A stretch of DNA of 64,000 nucleotides from Casuarina equisetifolia (taxonomy: Eukaryota; Streptophyta; Magnoliopsida; Fagales; Casuarinaceae): assembly GCA_028551475.1 (NCBI GenBank), contig CM052356.1:30965884-31029883 (forward strand). Reading direction: 5' to 3'. The position numbers and the translations under genes were made by a program. Each line of letters opens with the position of its first letter. The stretch's first letter is position 1. Under the pieces are notes generated by a model. That model worked only from the letters and a program-made list of their open reading frames with translations, did no database searches and had not been told where the DNA came from. Of the stretch, positions 36,822-48,119 are shown in pieces.

Positions 36822-37777
36822 ATGTGCACCAGGGGCCATTGGAGGCCGGCTGAAGACGAGAAGCTGCGGGAGTTGGTGGAACGCTATGGACCGCATAATT
36901 GGAACGCCATAGCCGAGAAGCTCCAAGGAAGATCAGGTGAGAAGTGAATCAATAATCAATCTTTTTGTGTAAATATATTTGTTTTGATTGTTTCTGGGAA
37001 CTGCTAGCTAGGGTTCTATGTAGCAAAGAACAAAATAGCTTTTGTAAAACTAACATATGGGTTCTTGAATTCAACCAGGGAAGAGTTGTAGATTGAGGTG
37101 GTTCAATCAACTGGACCCGAGGATCAACAGAAGCCCTTTTACAGAAGAGGAAGAAGAACGGCTTTTGGCTTCTCACCGGATCCATGGAAACAGATGGGCT
37201 GTAATCGCGAGGCTTTTCCCCGGTCGCACTGATAATGCAGTGAAGAACCATTGGCATGTGATCATGGCGCGAAGATGCAGAGAGAGATCAAAGCTTTATG
37301 CCAAAAGAGCTGCTCAGACGCTAATGAATGAGCAGAAAACTTCCTTCAAGGAAGAGGTCCAGATGAACTCTGAAGCAAGAAATCTTGCTCCCTTTGTTGA
37401 GAAATTCCGTGAAAGATATCCAAATCCTTTTACATATCACTGTCCCCAATTTCCCAAAGTGTGGTTCTCTCAGGGTCTAAGCCCTTGTACACCCGTGCTT
37501 GAAGGTAAACATCATAACAAACATCATCTGCCAAACCAGAAAAAGAAGAAGTCTCGCCATTTTTATCATCCGTCTAACCTTCTCTGTGTGTTCTTCTGCA
37601 GAAAAAAAGCAGCCGGTGGAGTTTTATGATTTTCTCCAAGTAAATACCGAGTCTAACGGTAGCGAAGTGATAGATAACACGAGAAGAGACGACGAGGAGG
37701 TGAACCAGGAAGCAACGGAACAGCAGGAAAAGGCTGGTGCTTCATTCATAGATTTCTTGTCTGTTGGAAGTTCTTGA
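36822..37777 (+). CDS. R2R3-MYB transcription factor, MYB52/54/105/117 type (subgroup 21)
   Basis: Three exons (36822-36936, 37079-37504, 37602-37777) give 238 residues. The R2 repeat starts almost at the N-terminus, with Trp7, Trp27 and Trp46 correctly spaced. R3 has Phe59, Trp78 and Trp97, the usual plant pattern. The first intron falls in R2 at LQGRS/GKSCR, a conserved site. [26 protein letters not shown] and HIGNRW-like [16 protein letters not shown] are typical of subgroup 21. Two short acidic-hydrophobic motifs near the C-terminus (EFYDFLQV and SFIDFLSVG) match the subgroup's FxDFLxVG-type motif. Family members regulate secondary-wall formation, organ boundaries and lateral meristems, so a nuclear DNA-binding role is expected. 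Which exact member it is cannot be decided. No defects were seen. Confidence 0.92.
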
Positions 37778-40700
37778 TTAGCGTACGGTTGTGGTGTCTG
37801 AATGATGATCGACGACACATACTGTAAAAGAATCACTTACATATACATATGAAGCCTGACTAATTACTACCACCTCACCTAGACGCATGTTGCTTCTGCA
37901 TTGACAGACAACATATTTAAGGAGACGAGTAGCCTGTAGAAATGAATATGTATACATGGAAAAGCTGAAGCTGTCTGTGAAACGCTTGAACATAAGAAAT
38001 ACTGGAAGAAAGCAGGATTCATTAAGATTCTTCGTCTTCCCAGATCCTATCACTCTTTGATCCTCTCCAAGTGGAGATGAATCTAAAGGGGACACTTTAT
38101 ACATATTTATGTACATATTTATCTTGTACCTTTGCCCTTAAATACAGCATGAGGTCCTTCTTCTTCTACTTCTTCTTATAGAGATCAGTATTCAGATGTC
38201 TACTTCGCTCTGGAAAAGAACAGGTTTAGTTTCTGCATGCTCGATGTAACAAAGGACAGTTTCTTTTTTGGATGAATGTAAACATAGAACGAACAGAAAA
38301 AGAAAGGAAATTATTAAAGTATCGACTTCCTGATTAAGGTTATGCATGATCACATACTGAAAGTTTTATGATTTTTGATGTCCTGAAACTATGTCATCGA
38401 GTCGTGCTAGCTAGCTTGTTTTTCCTCTTTGTTCTTCCTTTCTTTATTCATGTTCTTATCCTCAAAGTGAAAAATAATTCCAAATCTTGATCCTTATTTG
38501 CTTTGTGTCTGTTGTTTTTCCTGTTGAACACTTGCTTAATTATCATTATTCTTTTCGATACTTATCAAAGTTTGGTTTTGAGTTTGTGTTGAGGACTGTG
38601 TACCCCGAGCCATTTACAGTAACTTGAACGACCTTTAAGGTCTAATCATGGCAGCTTGAGGGACTTGTAGTTTTATGCAATTTATATTAATAAATTTGTT
38701 TATTCTCCTAAAAAATGACTTCTAAAGAAAGAAACAATTTATTTGTTATAGAATCTTTCATTGTGAGTAATAAATAATACGAAATATTCTAGATGAAGTT
38801 ACAGGTTTCAAGAGTAGTATTACAGAAGAGACTTTATACATGAACTAAGGGTTAAAGTTAAATTTGGTATTGACACAATGAGATTTGATGCTACGTTGAA
38901 CACTTATTTTCTTTTGAAATTAACTTATAACAATTGAAATAATTTATTTACATATAACTAGCTTTAAAGTAGGAATGTTGAAATGAGTTGTTGAAGTATG
39001 CTCGACAAGACCCATAACCATCTAATAATATCTTACAAATTAAATTTCTCAAGAAACAAACACAAAAATGGTGCAATACTAAACATTCTCTCTCTCTCTC
39101 TCTCTCTCATACTTGCACAATGAGGTCTAATACTATGTGGAGAACTCATTTCTTTTTAAAATCAACTTATAAGAATAGAAACAATTTACATTCATATATG
39201 AAATAATTCCAACGATCTCACAAAGTGAAGTATGCCTGACAAGACTTATAACTACCTAATAGTTTCTCACAAGTAAAATTTCTTGGGAAACAATCATCAA
39301 AATGGACCAGAGAATCATGACTTCCCTCTTGGCAATCAACTAACATTAAAAGAACTCAATGAACATGTGTTTGTTTGGATAATCAGTTTCTCCACAAACT
39401 AAAAAACCTTCTCTTTTGAATATTTCTGTTGGCCAAACAATTAACAGAGAAAACTCACCCACTTGGCCAATTAGATCAGGATCCTTCTTTGTTAATACCC
39501 ATGGATAAGGCGTTTGCTTAGAAGTTTCAGAAGCAATTGCCTTTGTTAACACATCCGTTATCATCTTTTCTCTTTCAGCATAATATAATAAAGATTGAGG
39601 AGATGTGCAGCGAAATAGCTAGCGCAACAGCAAGGACGCAAACCAGCACCAATAAGGCGGCTGCCAAAAACACAGATGACTAACCAGCACCAACCATAAG
39701 AAAACAATGAAACGATGATCTTCCAGCAACAAACTAGAAACTATATGACAGAAAAATCTTCAAGCCAAAGCTACAGCTACCCACAAAAAACTGACAAGAT
39801 ATCCATCGATATAAGGAAGAAAGCTTTAAACAAATCACTTTCTTTTTAAATAGTTTGTAAGAACAAATAATACCGTCAAATAGAATGAACATAACATATC
39901 AACATATTAATAATGTGAAACACATGTTTAAATCATATCTGAGTAAATCTGAACCCTAATGCTATGTTAGAATATACACATCCACTCTTAAAACCTACAC
40001 GTAAGAGAATAGAACACCCCTAGAATTAAAGAATGTCGGTAACGAGAGATTCATTGGATTTTAACAAAAAGTTGGAAAGCGAATAAACTTTGACCAAGAC
40101 AAGCAGGAAAGTATGAATAAGCACGCAGGAAATGTCTTTGCTCCTCCCAATGAATAACCTCAAATTTCTCATATTCCAGACAAGATAAGATGCTAAGAGT
40201 CAAGAAAAGCGTAACAGCAAGATCTCCGTACGATCTTGCCTTGAAACAGATAGAAACGTCTTGTACAATGCTCTCCCAGTGGAGATGAGAGCATGACAAG
40301 TTATACTTATCAAAGAAGGAGCACCCACTGTCATTGAAGACTCTATATCATTTTCATTCTTTAACCAAATGTAAAACAACATAAAAACAAGACCATTTGC
40401 ATGTTGAGTACTGTGTATAATCTTTGTTATACATGTTCCTCATTAGCCTCGTTCGCTGTGAATCTCATGTTTACATTTGCGAGACAACCTCACTAAACAG
40501 CCTTAAGATATTGCATTGCCGCAGGTTATATGTATATGTTTCACGTTGCTTTTAGCCACATGATTTTTCTTTTCTCCAAGAAGAAATGCATTACTTGATG
40601 AGTGATGTATAGGCTATATGATTCCAGTTATGGAAACAATCAGCAATAGAACATGAGAATTGCAGCATCACCTTTGAGTTTTGCGTTCCTGTTGAAGAAA

Positions 40701-42055
40701 TAGGGCATGAGTTATGCACTGTGACTTCTTGGAATGTGGTGAGATCGTATTTTCCTAGGCTTTTAATGCTTTAACCATCTCAATGTGCTTAAGATTTCTC
40801 CTCCTTAATCCCCATTTAAGCATGTAGTTTGGGTTAATCATACCATTCAACCCAAACAATGAGTCATATGTTATAATTCGGATGTCTAATCCCATATTAT
40901 TAGAAAGTTCATTAGGAATTTAAGTTTAATTTTTAATCTCTTTATTTGTGGATGAAAATTTTATATGAAGTATTATCTCGCACTTATAGCAAAGAGATAT
41001 GTTAAGTACCAAATAAGATGACACTTTGAGTCAATGTTTGATTAGTATATGATTTGAATGAGAATGTGTCAAAACAACAATTTAATTAAAAAAATTGAAT
41101 AAAAATAAATTAAGCTACATTATCAAGCAACTTCAATAGTTATTTTCATCTACCTGTTAACGGACCTACTAGTAAAAACTAATCACATTAAATACTTTAA
41201 GAGCAGAAAAGGTGGACACAAGCAGGAAGATCAGGTGTACTTTTCTCCTGTGGCGGCTCATTCTTGATAGGACAAGGCATAGAAAGATCTTAAGATTTTG
41301 GAGGGCCGTGGGCCCGTGGCTGCCAACCCCATACCGAATTATCTGAAAATTTGAACATCTCGACCCACTAAGATTGTAACATATTGCCTGCCTGATTATC
41401 TCTCTCTGCCTACGTTGATCCCTGTTTGGTGGCCAAGGAAACGAAGTAGATCAAAGAAAAGATGAGATAATGACTTATAGTTTTGATTGAAAAAGTTTTA
41501 TCTATTGGGTTTAAGCTATAACCTAATATTTTTGTTTTGCTATTGGGTTTTTAGTGTTAAGTTTTTGATCAGTTCGTGCTTTGATTTTAAATGTTTTTCT
41601 CTTCATTTTTTCATTATTATTAACATGCATACGATTCAGTTAGCAATGTATATCACTTAAGATAAAAGGGTCTTAAATTTGACACTAGAAGACAGTTTCT
41701 TCATTGTTCATTAGCTTTTATTCTTGACTTTTTTTTTTCATCTAGTCTGATAAAGTTTACTTTTTTATATATAGTAAACATAATAAATTAATAAATTAAT
41801 AGATATAAATCACCATCAAACTTAAGACTATCTTACATTAAATTTAAGATATAATATGGCACAATAAGGTTTAGTATACACGAATTCCAACATTATTAAT
41901 TTAGAGAAAGACGTTGCCTATATTCCAATATAAAACTGTGGAGGTGTGTTATTTTAAAAGACAGAAAAAATGAAAGCTTCGAAAAAGTAGATTCTACTGC
42001 TTCTTTCTTTCAGTGAAAGCGACAGGCGGAGAGAGGGAGAGGGATACAGAGAGCA
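37778..42055. other. Intergenic, with one degenerate repeat
   Basis: The first part is MYB 3' UTR. The rest is AT-rich with no recognisable gene. An open frame on the minus strand at 39346-39564 has no motif known to me. A (CT) run of about 20 bases lies at 39089-39108. Confidence 0.4.
38890..39335 (+). repeat. Degenerate two-copy direct repeat
   Basis: Stretches near 38895-39080 and 39140-39310 share, in order, AACTTATAA, AATTTA(T/C)(A/T)TTCATAT-like text, GAAGTATGC, GACAAGAC, ATAAC(C/T)A(C/T)CTAATA and AAATTTCT. The period is about 240 bp. The CT microsatellite separates the copies. Non-coding. Confidence 0.6.
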
Positions 42056-44455
42056 ATGGCTTCGACGAGAGGGCGTCGAAGGAAGGTATGGGTCTGAACT
42101 GATTTCTGTTCATTTTCCTTGAGCTTTCTGTCACTTCCCACGTCGTAAAGGTTTGAAATTTTTTCCACGCTTTTTCTTGAGTTTTCTGTCACTTCCAATG
42201 TCGTAAAGTTTTAACCTTGTTTCCATTCTTCCTTAGAGCGGTTTTCTCAGTTTTTCTTGATATTTTGTTCTTCTCAGTACGTGACACCCACATTTTATCG
42301 ATCCCCTTCTCTCCCACTTCTCCTTTTCTTTCTGACCCAATGCCCAAATGTGGTCCGATTCCCTTCAACTAGTTTCTAAGTTTTTGTTCCTTTTTGTTTT
42401 TTTCCCCTAACACTTTTTTCTGCTATTTTCTTGCATATTCATAGCGCTGTCTTTTCGGTTTTGTTTGTTGAAGGGTAATACCCGTATGGATGCGGCGCTT
42501 GACGCGATGGCGTTCTTTGGATTTTCTGAAGAATTGGTTAAGAAAACGGTGGCTGAGCTTCTGAATGTGGGTTTGCATATGTTTTATCTACGTTTACTGT
42601 CTTTTTGGAAGCCAAACATTCTCGGGTTTTGTGCTTTGTGTGGATAGTTATGTGGGTTTTGGTTCAGGTTTATGGTGGAAAAGAGGGATGGGTCTTTGTT
42701 GAAGAAGCTTCTTACACGCTTCTCATTGAAGCCATTCTCGAAAAGCAAAATAATCTTGCACAACAGGAGGTAAATATCTGTTTATCATCTTCTTTTGCTT
42801 GCTGTATGCTTCTTTCAGATTGTTTTCTTGCCCTGTGAGAAGAAATATATGTATGGATTAACTAGAGCAAACCAAGCCGGGTTAAATTTGTGATTGCTGG
42901 AATGGAGGAAAGCACAATATACTCACTTTCAACTTAGGCATTGTGCTAATTAGCTTTATGCTTACCGACAATGGATCTGTCCATAGGCATACCGTTTATA
43001 TGCAACAAAGTGAACGGAGTACTTTATTCCTTTCATGAACTATGCCAAAAGCTAAGTATCATTTTTGTTTCAAGAGTCCTAATCCTATCGAATACGATGA
43101 TTTCACATAATTTGTTGTTGTTTCGTGTTCTATTGATGGTTGCAACTCTGTAAGATGTTCCTAGGCTTTTGGGAATTCCAACGAGGCACTGGATCTAAAG
43201 TTTCCATAAATATCCGGAGCTACATCAACATGCCCTGGGCAAATCAGATCTATTTTAGCTGCTGGAGACCAGGACTACAAATTTCTTGCTTCTAGAAATT
43301 AAAACTGGGGATGGTCGAGTAGTATGTTATTATATGCCGTAATAGTTTTAGATATGACCCTTCAGGAACGCATTGCTATATTGTTAATACTTTATGCATA
43401 TTTTAGGATCAAGGTAGTTGAAGTGGTAGTGGGCCTCAATATGAACACCAAAGTTTGTTGTCTTTTTCTGTTGAACATATGCATCTAAGTACCTAATTGA
43501 AAGTTGACCTTAATAATCGGTTCTCCTTTATTGTGACTGGTTATGTTTTGTTCTTATCTAAAAAGAACAAGAGGAACAAAGAAAAAACTTGTAGCTTAAG
43601 ATGGCCGTTGTTGTAGTATCAAACTGCTTTGAAGTTGCTGAGTTATGGTGCTCCCACTGGTGGAGTATTGTCCTTTTTGGTTTTTCTGGTTTGTGTCCTG
43701 CAGTAGAGCAGATGCTGGCTTGAACCTTCACATGAAGCTAATGAAGTTTTTCTTTCCTTTTTTTTGGTGTGAAATTTCCCATTTTTCCATTCCTTTTTCA
43801 AGGATAAACTTAGTCAAGCTTCAGCTGCTGGATCTTCAAATGTTATCCAACCTTTGTGCCCCAACACAGAGGCCATGGATGCTTCATCACAAACTAACCA
43901 GGATCAGGACTCAGCCTTGCAGACCGTTGAAGCTCCAGTTACTGCATTAGTGATTCATCAATCTGGTACTTGTCATCTAAACCACTCATCAGTGCTTTTG
44001 TTGTCTCCCCAAACCAGAAAACCGATCTATGCTTTTGATTCGCAGATGGCATGCACTCTCTCCCACAAGAAGCAAATTCTGGTAGTGGTGAAACTGCTGA
44101 TAACAATCTTACCCTGTCATGTTCACCTTCCCCTCTATCTTCTGACGAGAAAACCACTCTATGCTTTTGATTTGCAGATGGCATGCACTCTCTCCCACAA
44201 GAAGCAAATTCTGGTAATGGTGAAACTGCTGATAACAATCTTACCCTGTCATGTTCACCTTACCCGCTATCTTCTGTGGATAGCTTTCCTGGCCAAAGGC
44301 GGCGACCTTACCATGGATGGGTTGGTGATGATGATGGGGAGTTAGAGCTACCATCGCCAGCTCCATTTGAAGAAAGCTTAGAAAAGATGTTCGTTGGCCT
44401 AGACAGGAGGAGCAAGCGTAAGACAAGGTGGGATGCGAGGCCTGAAGATCCGTAA
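42056..44455 (+). CDS. Small WIYLD-domain protein
   Basis: Five exons join in frame to 221 residues: 42056-42085, 42474-42566, 42668-42769, 43803-43965 and 44178-44455. Residues about 14-67 (MDAALDAMAFFGFSEELV..., VYGGKEGWVFVEEASYTLL, IEAILEKQ) match the WIYLD domain, a three-helix module known at the N-terminus of SUVR-type histone methyltransferases, where in SUVR4 it binds ubiquitin. Here there is no SET domain. The rest is low-complexity with a Gln/Ser-rich middle and a basic end (RRSKRKTRWD). The N-terminus (MASTRGRRRK) is also basic, suggesting a nuclear protein. Stand-alone WIYLD proteins are known in plants, with unclear function. The splice acceptor of the last exon is duplicated 132 bp upstream (see the repeat entry), so an alternative, shorter C-terminus is possible. 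Confidence 0.82.
44016..44276 (+). repeat. 132-bp tandem duplication containing a splice acceptor and exon start
   Basis: Unit 1 is 44016-44147 and unit 2 is 44148-44276. Each has TCTATGCTTTTGATT(C/T)GCAG followed by ATGGCATGCACTCTCTCCCA. The period is 44 codons exactly. In unit 2 the exon reads on to the normal C-terminus. In unit 1 the same frame meets TGA (44168-44170) after the coding part, and no GT donor exists at its end. Using the first acceptor would therefore give a truncated protein with a short new tail. Confidence 0.9.
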
Positions 44456-46502
44456 TTCTCTCTCCTTTTCTGTGTGTGCATAGCGTCTAATCAAATAGGT
44501 GTTGTGTGTTTTTATACACCTTCTAATGCATGTATATAAGGACCTTTTTGACTGCATTCTTAGGCTTCTAGACTACATTTTTCACATGGTAGACAGGAAG
44601 GGAGGTTTTCACATACACTAAAAATGCAGTCATATCCCATGTAATTTCTATAGCTTGTGGAAAGTCAGCGTGCTTGTGTTTCCCCTTTTGATGTTACCAA
44701 TTGATGACCAATCACTGAATCTGTTGACTCTCTTTTTATTTATTTATTTGTTAAGACCATCAGCTTATGAACTCTTTATGTTTTGATTAGGTTAAATGTA
44801 AGGTCAATTTATAATTTTGAGGATCTAAAGTTTTATGTCAAACGGGTAACAAAAATAATTATAAAAATACAAGTATTCGTTTTCAGCAACAGGTTAAGCA
44901 GTTTTTTTAGCTAAAGTTTTTTGAAAGGTCGGAGTTGGATAATCCAATTATGTTGTAAGACATCTTTCAAATAATTATGGCTTTGAAGGTGGTTTGACCA
45001 CCTTATAATAAAGAAAAGCCCTCGGTTACTCAGTTGTTTTATTATTATTATTTTCTTTTGTTGGTAAGATAAAGGAGGTTTGGGGTTTTAGATTTCGAAA
45101 TCAATAACCTAACTCTTTAAATTTACTAAATTAAATCTAAACTGTTTTAATTAAACTGACATCAAAATGCAAGAAGAGTTGACTTAATTTTGTATATACT
45201 GGGTATGGATATAATCGTCTTCATTTAATTGATGTATTGTCTGGATAAGCACTTAGTTGTCATCAGATACTGTGACCCAGTACTATCTCTCCCATGTTCA
45301 AGAAAATCATATCTTATCCGTGATCCTCGTATGTAGAAAAATAGAAAATATATTTAATTAATCGATTTTATAAATTGGACGGAATATGTTCTGATATTCT
45401 TGCCCATTTTATTAAATAGTAGTCTTTTTCTTTCATTTATTTGTTTTTTAATAAGCTTTCAACAAAACTCCAACTAACAGGCAATGGGTTCGAGTGAAAA
45501 ATAAGAGACACGAACCCAGCTAAATCCACGAGCGTGTTGGCTTCCCATCAGGCATAAATTGGCACCAAATGAGCATTGATTCTTAGCATCTCACACTTTA
45601 GAACATGTATTCACTTGTAAGCTATTGAAAACGGTATGTAATACAGAGTATTTGAATCTTGTTTTAGTATGTTGTGTTTGAAATAAAAAATACATCTTCT
45701 TATTTAGTATTAAAGTTAAATTCAAGTATAATATCCTTTCGTTCCCCAAAAGAAAAATAAAAATCCCTGTGATATCTCCACACTTGGGTTGTGTGGAAAA
45801 CTGATTCTGTTGCTTATAATCATTTTTTCAAAAAACAATTAAGCTATCTTTGACAATCAAACCCACAAAATTCAAGCTTAGGGGCATTCACTCTGCTTGA
45901 AACTCGATCACCCATATTCTCGTCAGATTATGGATAAACAGTGACGAAGCTACAAGTTCAAATTTCTCATTTCTTGAGTTACACATACAAGGTCAATATA
46001 TAATTGTGTTAAATAAAGGGAGTTTAGAAGTATGGAATGTCAAACCGAGGGCCTAGGTCCAAATCGTATTAGATTAGTGGTAAACATGGCGGAGAGGGAG
46101 ATGATGTGACCAGCTGCGTGGGCTACAGCTGCCCAGAAGCTCTAGAAGATGAGTGTATCTTGTTTCTTAAATCAAGTGCTACGGAGATGATGTTCGTTAA
46201 GTTACAGCCGTGGACCTTATAAATCTAATTATACATTCTTTCTGTGGCTGAGATACTTTTTGTCCAATTCTTATCATTCTTAAGAGGTTTCAGTAGATGG
46301 GAAACTAGATACAGTTGTTTGGTTGGTTGGTTGTTGACCAAGTTATTCTATTCACGTCCATTTCAGTGGTACAGGTTTGGTTTTGTCTGATTAAAACCAA
46401 GAATCTTTTGGCTTTTTAGTTTTGCAGGATACCGGTCGTTTGACATTCCTGGGGGCTGATCGAACCATTAAATTTCTTTTATGCACTGCCTTCTTTTTCT
46501 TA
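44456..46502. other. Intergenic, nothing recognised
   Basis: The WIYLD 3' UTR is followed by AT-rich DNA. No gene was recognised. Confidence 0.4.
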
Positions 46503-46990
46503 CAGTTTAATCAAGGGTTGAACATCAATGAGGGATGGATAACGTCGTCTTGTCATCATCTCTTTCTAGTTTGATTCATGCTGCTACTGATGTTGGGCAT
46601 GGATCTCCGTCTCAGGTAGGTAGGCTGGTGGTCAGTACTATTCGCCTCAACCAACTGGCCGCTCTGAGTTCTTTTCTCTCTTTCTGGTTTTGACAGTTCT
46701 GAGACATGCTCGCCACCTTCTTGGACAGTGGACATAAACTATTCAGAAGTTGATTTAAAGCTGTAAATGGGCGAGGGAAAGGAACTGAAACTAATCAATG
46801 AGAAAACTAAAAGTAGAGGTCGGAAGCATGCAAATAGCTTAGGTGCTACCATCATAGATAGAAGATAATGAAATTCAAAGGCAAGCCGTAAGAGGGTCTG
46901 TGCATGTCCACTTCAAAAAGCTGTAGTGAATGTCACCCTTCAACGCCTTCTTTTAAGAGTGCTATTTGGCCTAAGGCAATAGAATAAAAG
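46503..46990 (+). repeat. Upstream block of the malectin/LRR array, copy 1
   Basis: This is similar to 51395-51610 plus 52140-52220, and to 57860-58060. Landmarks: TTGTCATCAT, ATTGGGCATG(G/A)ATCTC or similar, CAGGTAGGTAGGCTG, GACATGCTCGCCACCTTCTT, GGACA and CAACGCCTTCT. It lies 1.1-1.6 kb upstream of each array member, so it was duplicated with the genes. No coding frame is conserved. Confidence 0.7.
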
Positions 46991-48029
46991 ATTTTTAAAA
47001 GGCCCTAATGACCTTAGGAAAGCAATATTAACCTAATCATACTACCTATAAGCATTATATATTGCTTGATTGGATTTATAAAGTAAGTTTTAGTTCAAAG
47101 AATTTCACAGTTCTAATAGTACCATCCCAAATGTTTTTTATGTATAGGACAAGAATTTTATGTTGAAAAATAAGATACATACAGTAAAATTTAAATTAAA
47201 ATAATATCTCAATCTTTAAGTTAACTTTGAGGTTAAATTTATAATTTTTTTATATGATGTTAAAGTTTAGATTAATTTTACTCTACTTTATACAATCTTG
47301 AGTCCAATACCATTTGAAATTTAGAGAGTATGTGTGTGTAAGACAAAGTTTCACCTTGAAAAATAAGATACATAAAAAGAAATTTAAATTAAGAAAAGAC
47401 TTTCTAATTTTTAAGTTAATTTTTGGATTTAAACTTTTAAGTGTTCTAATATTCTTGTTAAAATTTTTGAGGAAATAATATTGAAGCTCTTTAGATTGCT
47501 GCTTCAAATATTAACCTTTTGGTTAACACCCATTGGAAAGCTTGTTTTACCTCTGTTCAAACCTAATTTTCTGTGCAAGCACAGTACTCCTGAACAGGCC
47601 ACATTCAAAAGGATTACTGGTACACCCCAATGCTTCCCCCTCCTTTTATTTTTTCTTTTCTGCTCAAGTAAATTGCTCCATGGACAGAACGTAATAATAA
47701 GATACAGTTGATACTTAGGTACTCCATCTGCTTTATTCAAAATCATGTACGCAGAAAGTTGTAACTTGAAGCAGATTTAGCTCCAAAGAGAAATAACTTA
47801 AAAAGGAAATCAGCCATCTAGAAACATCAGCAGAAAGCAATAATCTAATAGAACAGAATGGAATCTTTTTTTCTTCTGTTCTTATGAATACTGCCATTGT
47901 TAAATGTGTCAGGAGTGGTAGCAGAGCTTTGTCGTTTTATCCATCCTTCAGTGGTCAATTCCTGGGTTTCTTGTTCATCAATAGAAGGTGGTCCTCAACT
48001 ACGCATTCAGAAGTCAAAGTAAAAAGCCT
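46991..48029. other. Intergenic, upstream of malectin/LRR copy 1
   Basis: AT-rich DNA. A diverged duplication at about 47153-47245 and 47340-47430 shares GAAAAATAAGATACATA, AAATTTAAATTAA and TTTAAGTTAA text and looks like an old mobile-element remnant. No gene was seen. Confidence 0.45.
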
Positions 48030-48037
48030 TATATAAA
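48030..48037 (+). promoter_or_regulatory. TATA box of malectin/LRR gene copy 1
   Basis: TATATAAA lies 83-90 bp before the ATG at 48120. The third array copy has TATATAAG 60-70 bp before its former start codon, so the element is conserved. Transcription should start near 48060, which excludes the in-frame ATG at 48054 as the usual start. Confidence 0.75.
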
Positions 48038-48119
48038 CGTGACTAGAATTCTAATGATTCACGTCTACACTCAATACACCTTCGAGACAATTATCCAGGA
48101 GGACACCTTCAGACTAACC

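Noticed and set aside
39346..39564. Minus-strand frame of 72 codons with a TDVLTKA stretch
   Set aside because: TDVLTKA recalls Copia polyprotein ends, but nothing else of such an element was found nearby.
44046..44170. First duplicated block of the WIYLD gene as a normal internal exon
   Set aside because: It has no GT donor at its end and its frame runs into TGA, so it cannot be an extra coding exon in the main transcript.
48054..48119. Upstream in-frame ATG of the malectin/LRR gene
   Set aside because: It would place 22 residues before the signal peptide and lies about at the expected transcript start given the TATA box at 48030.
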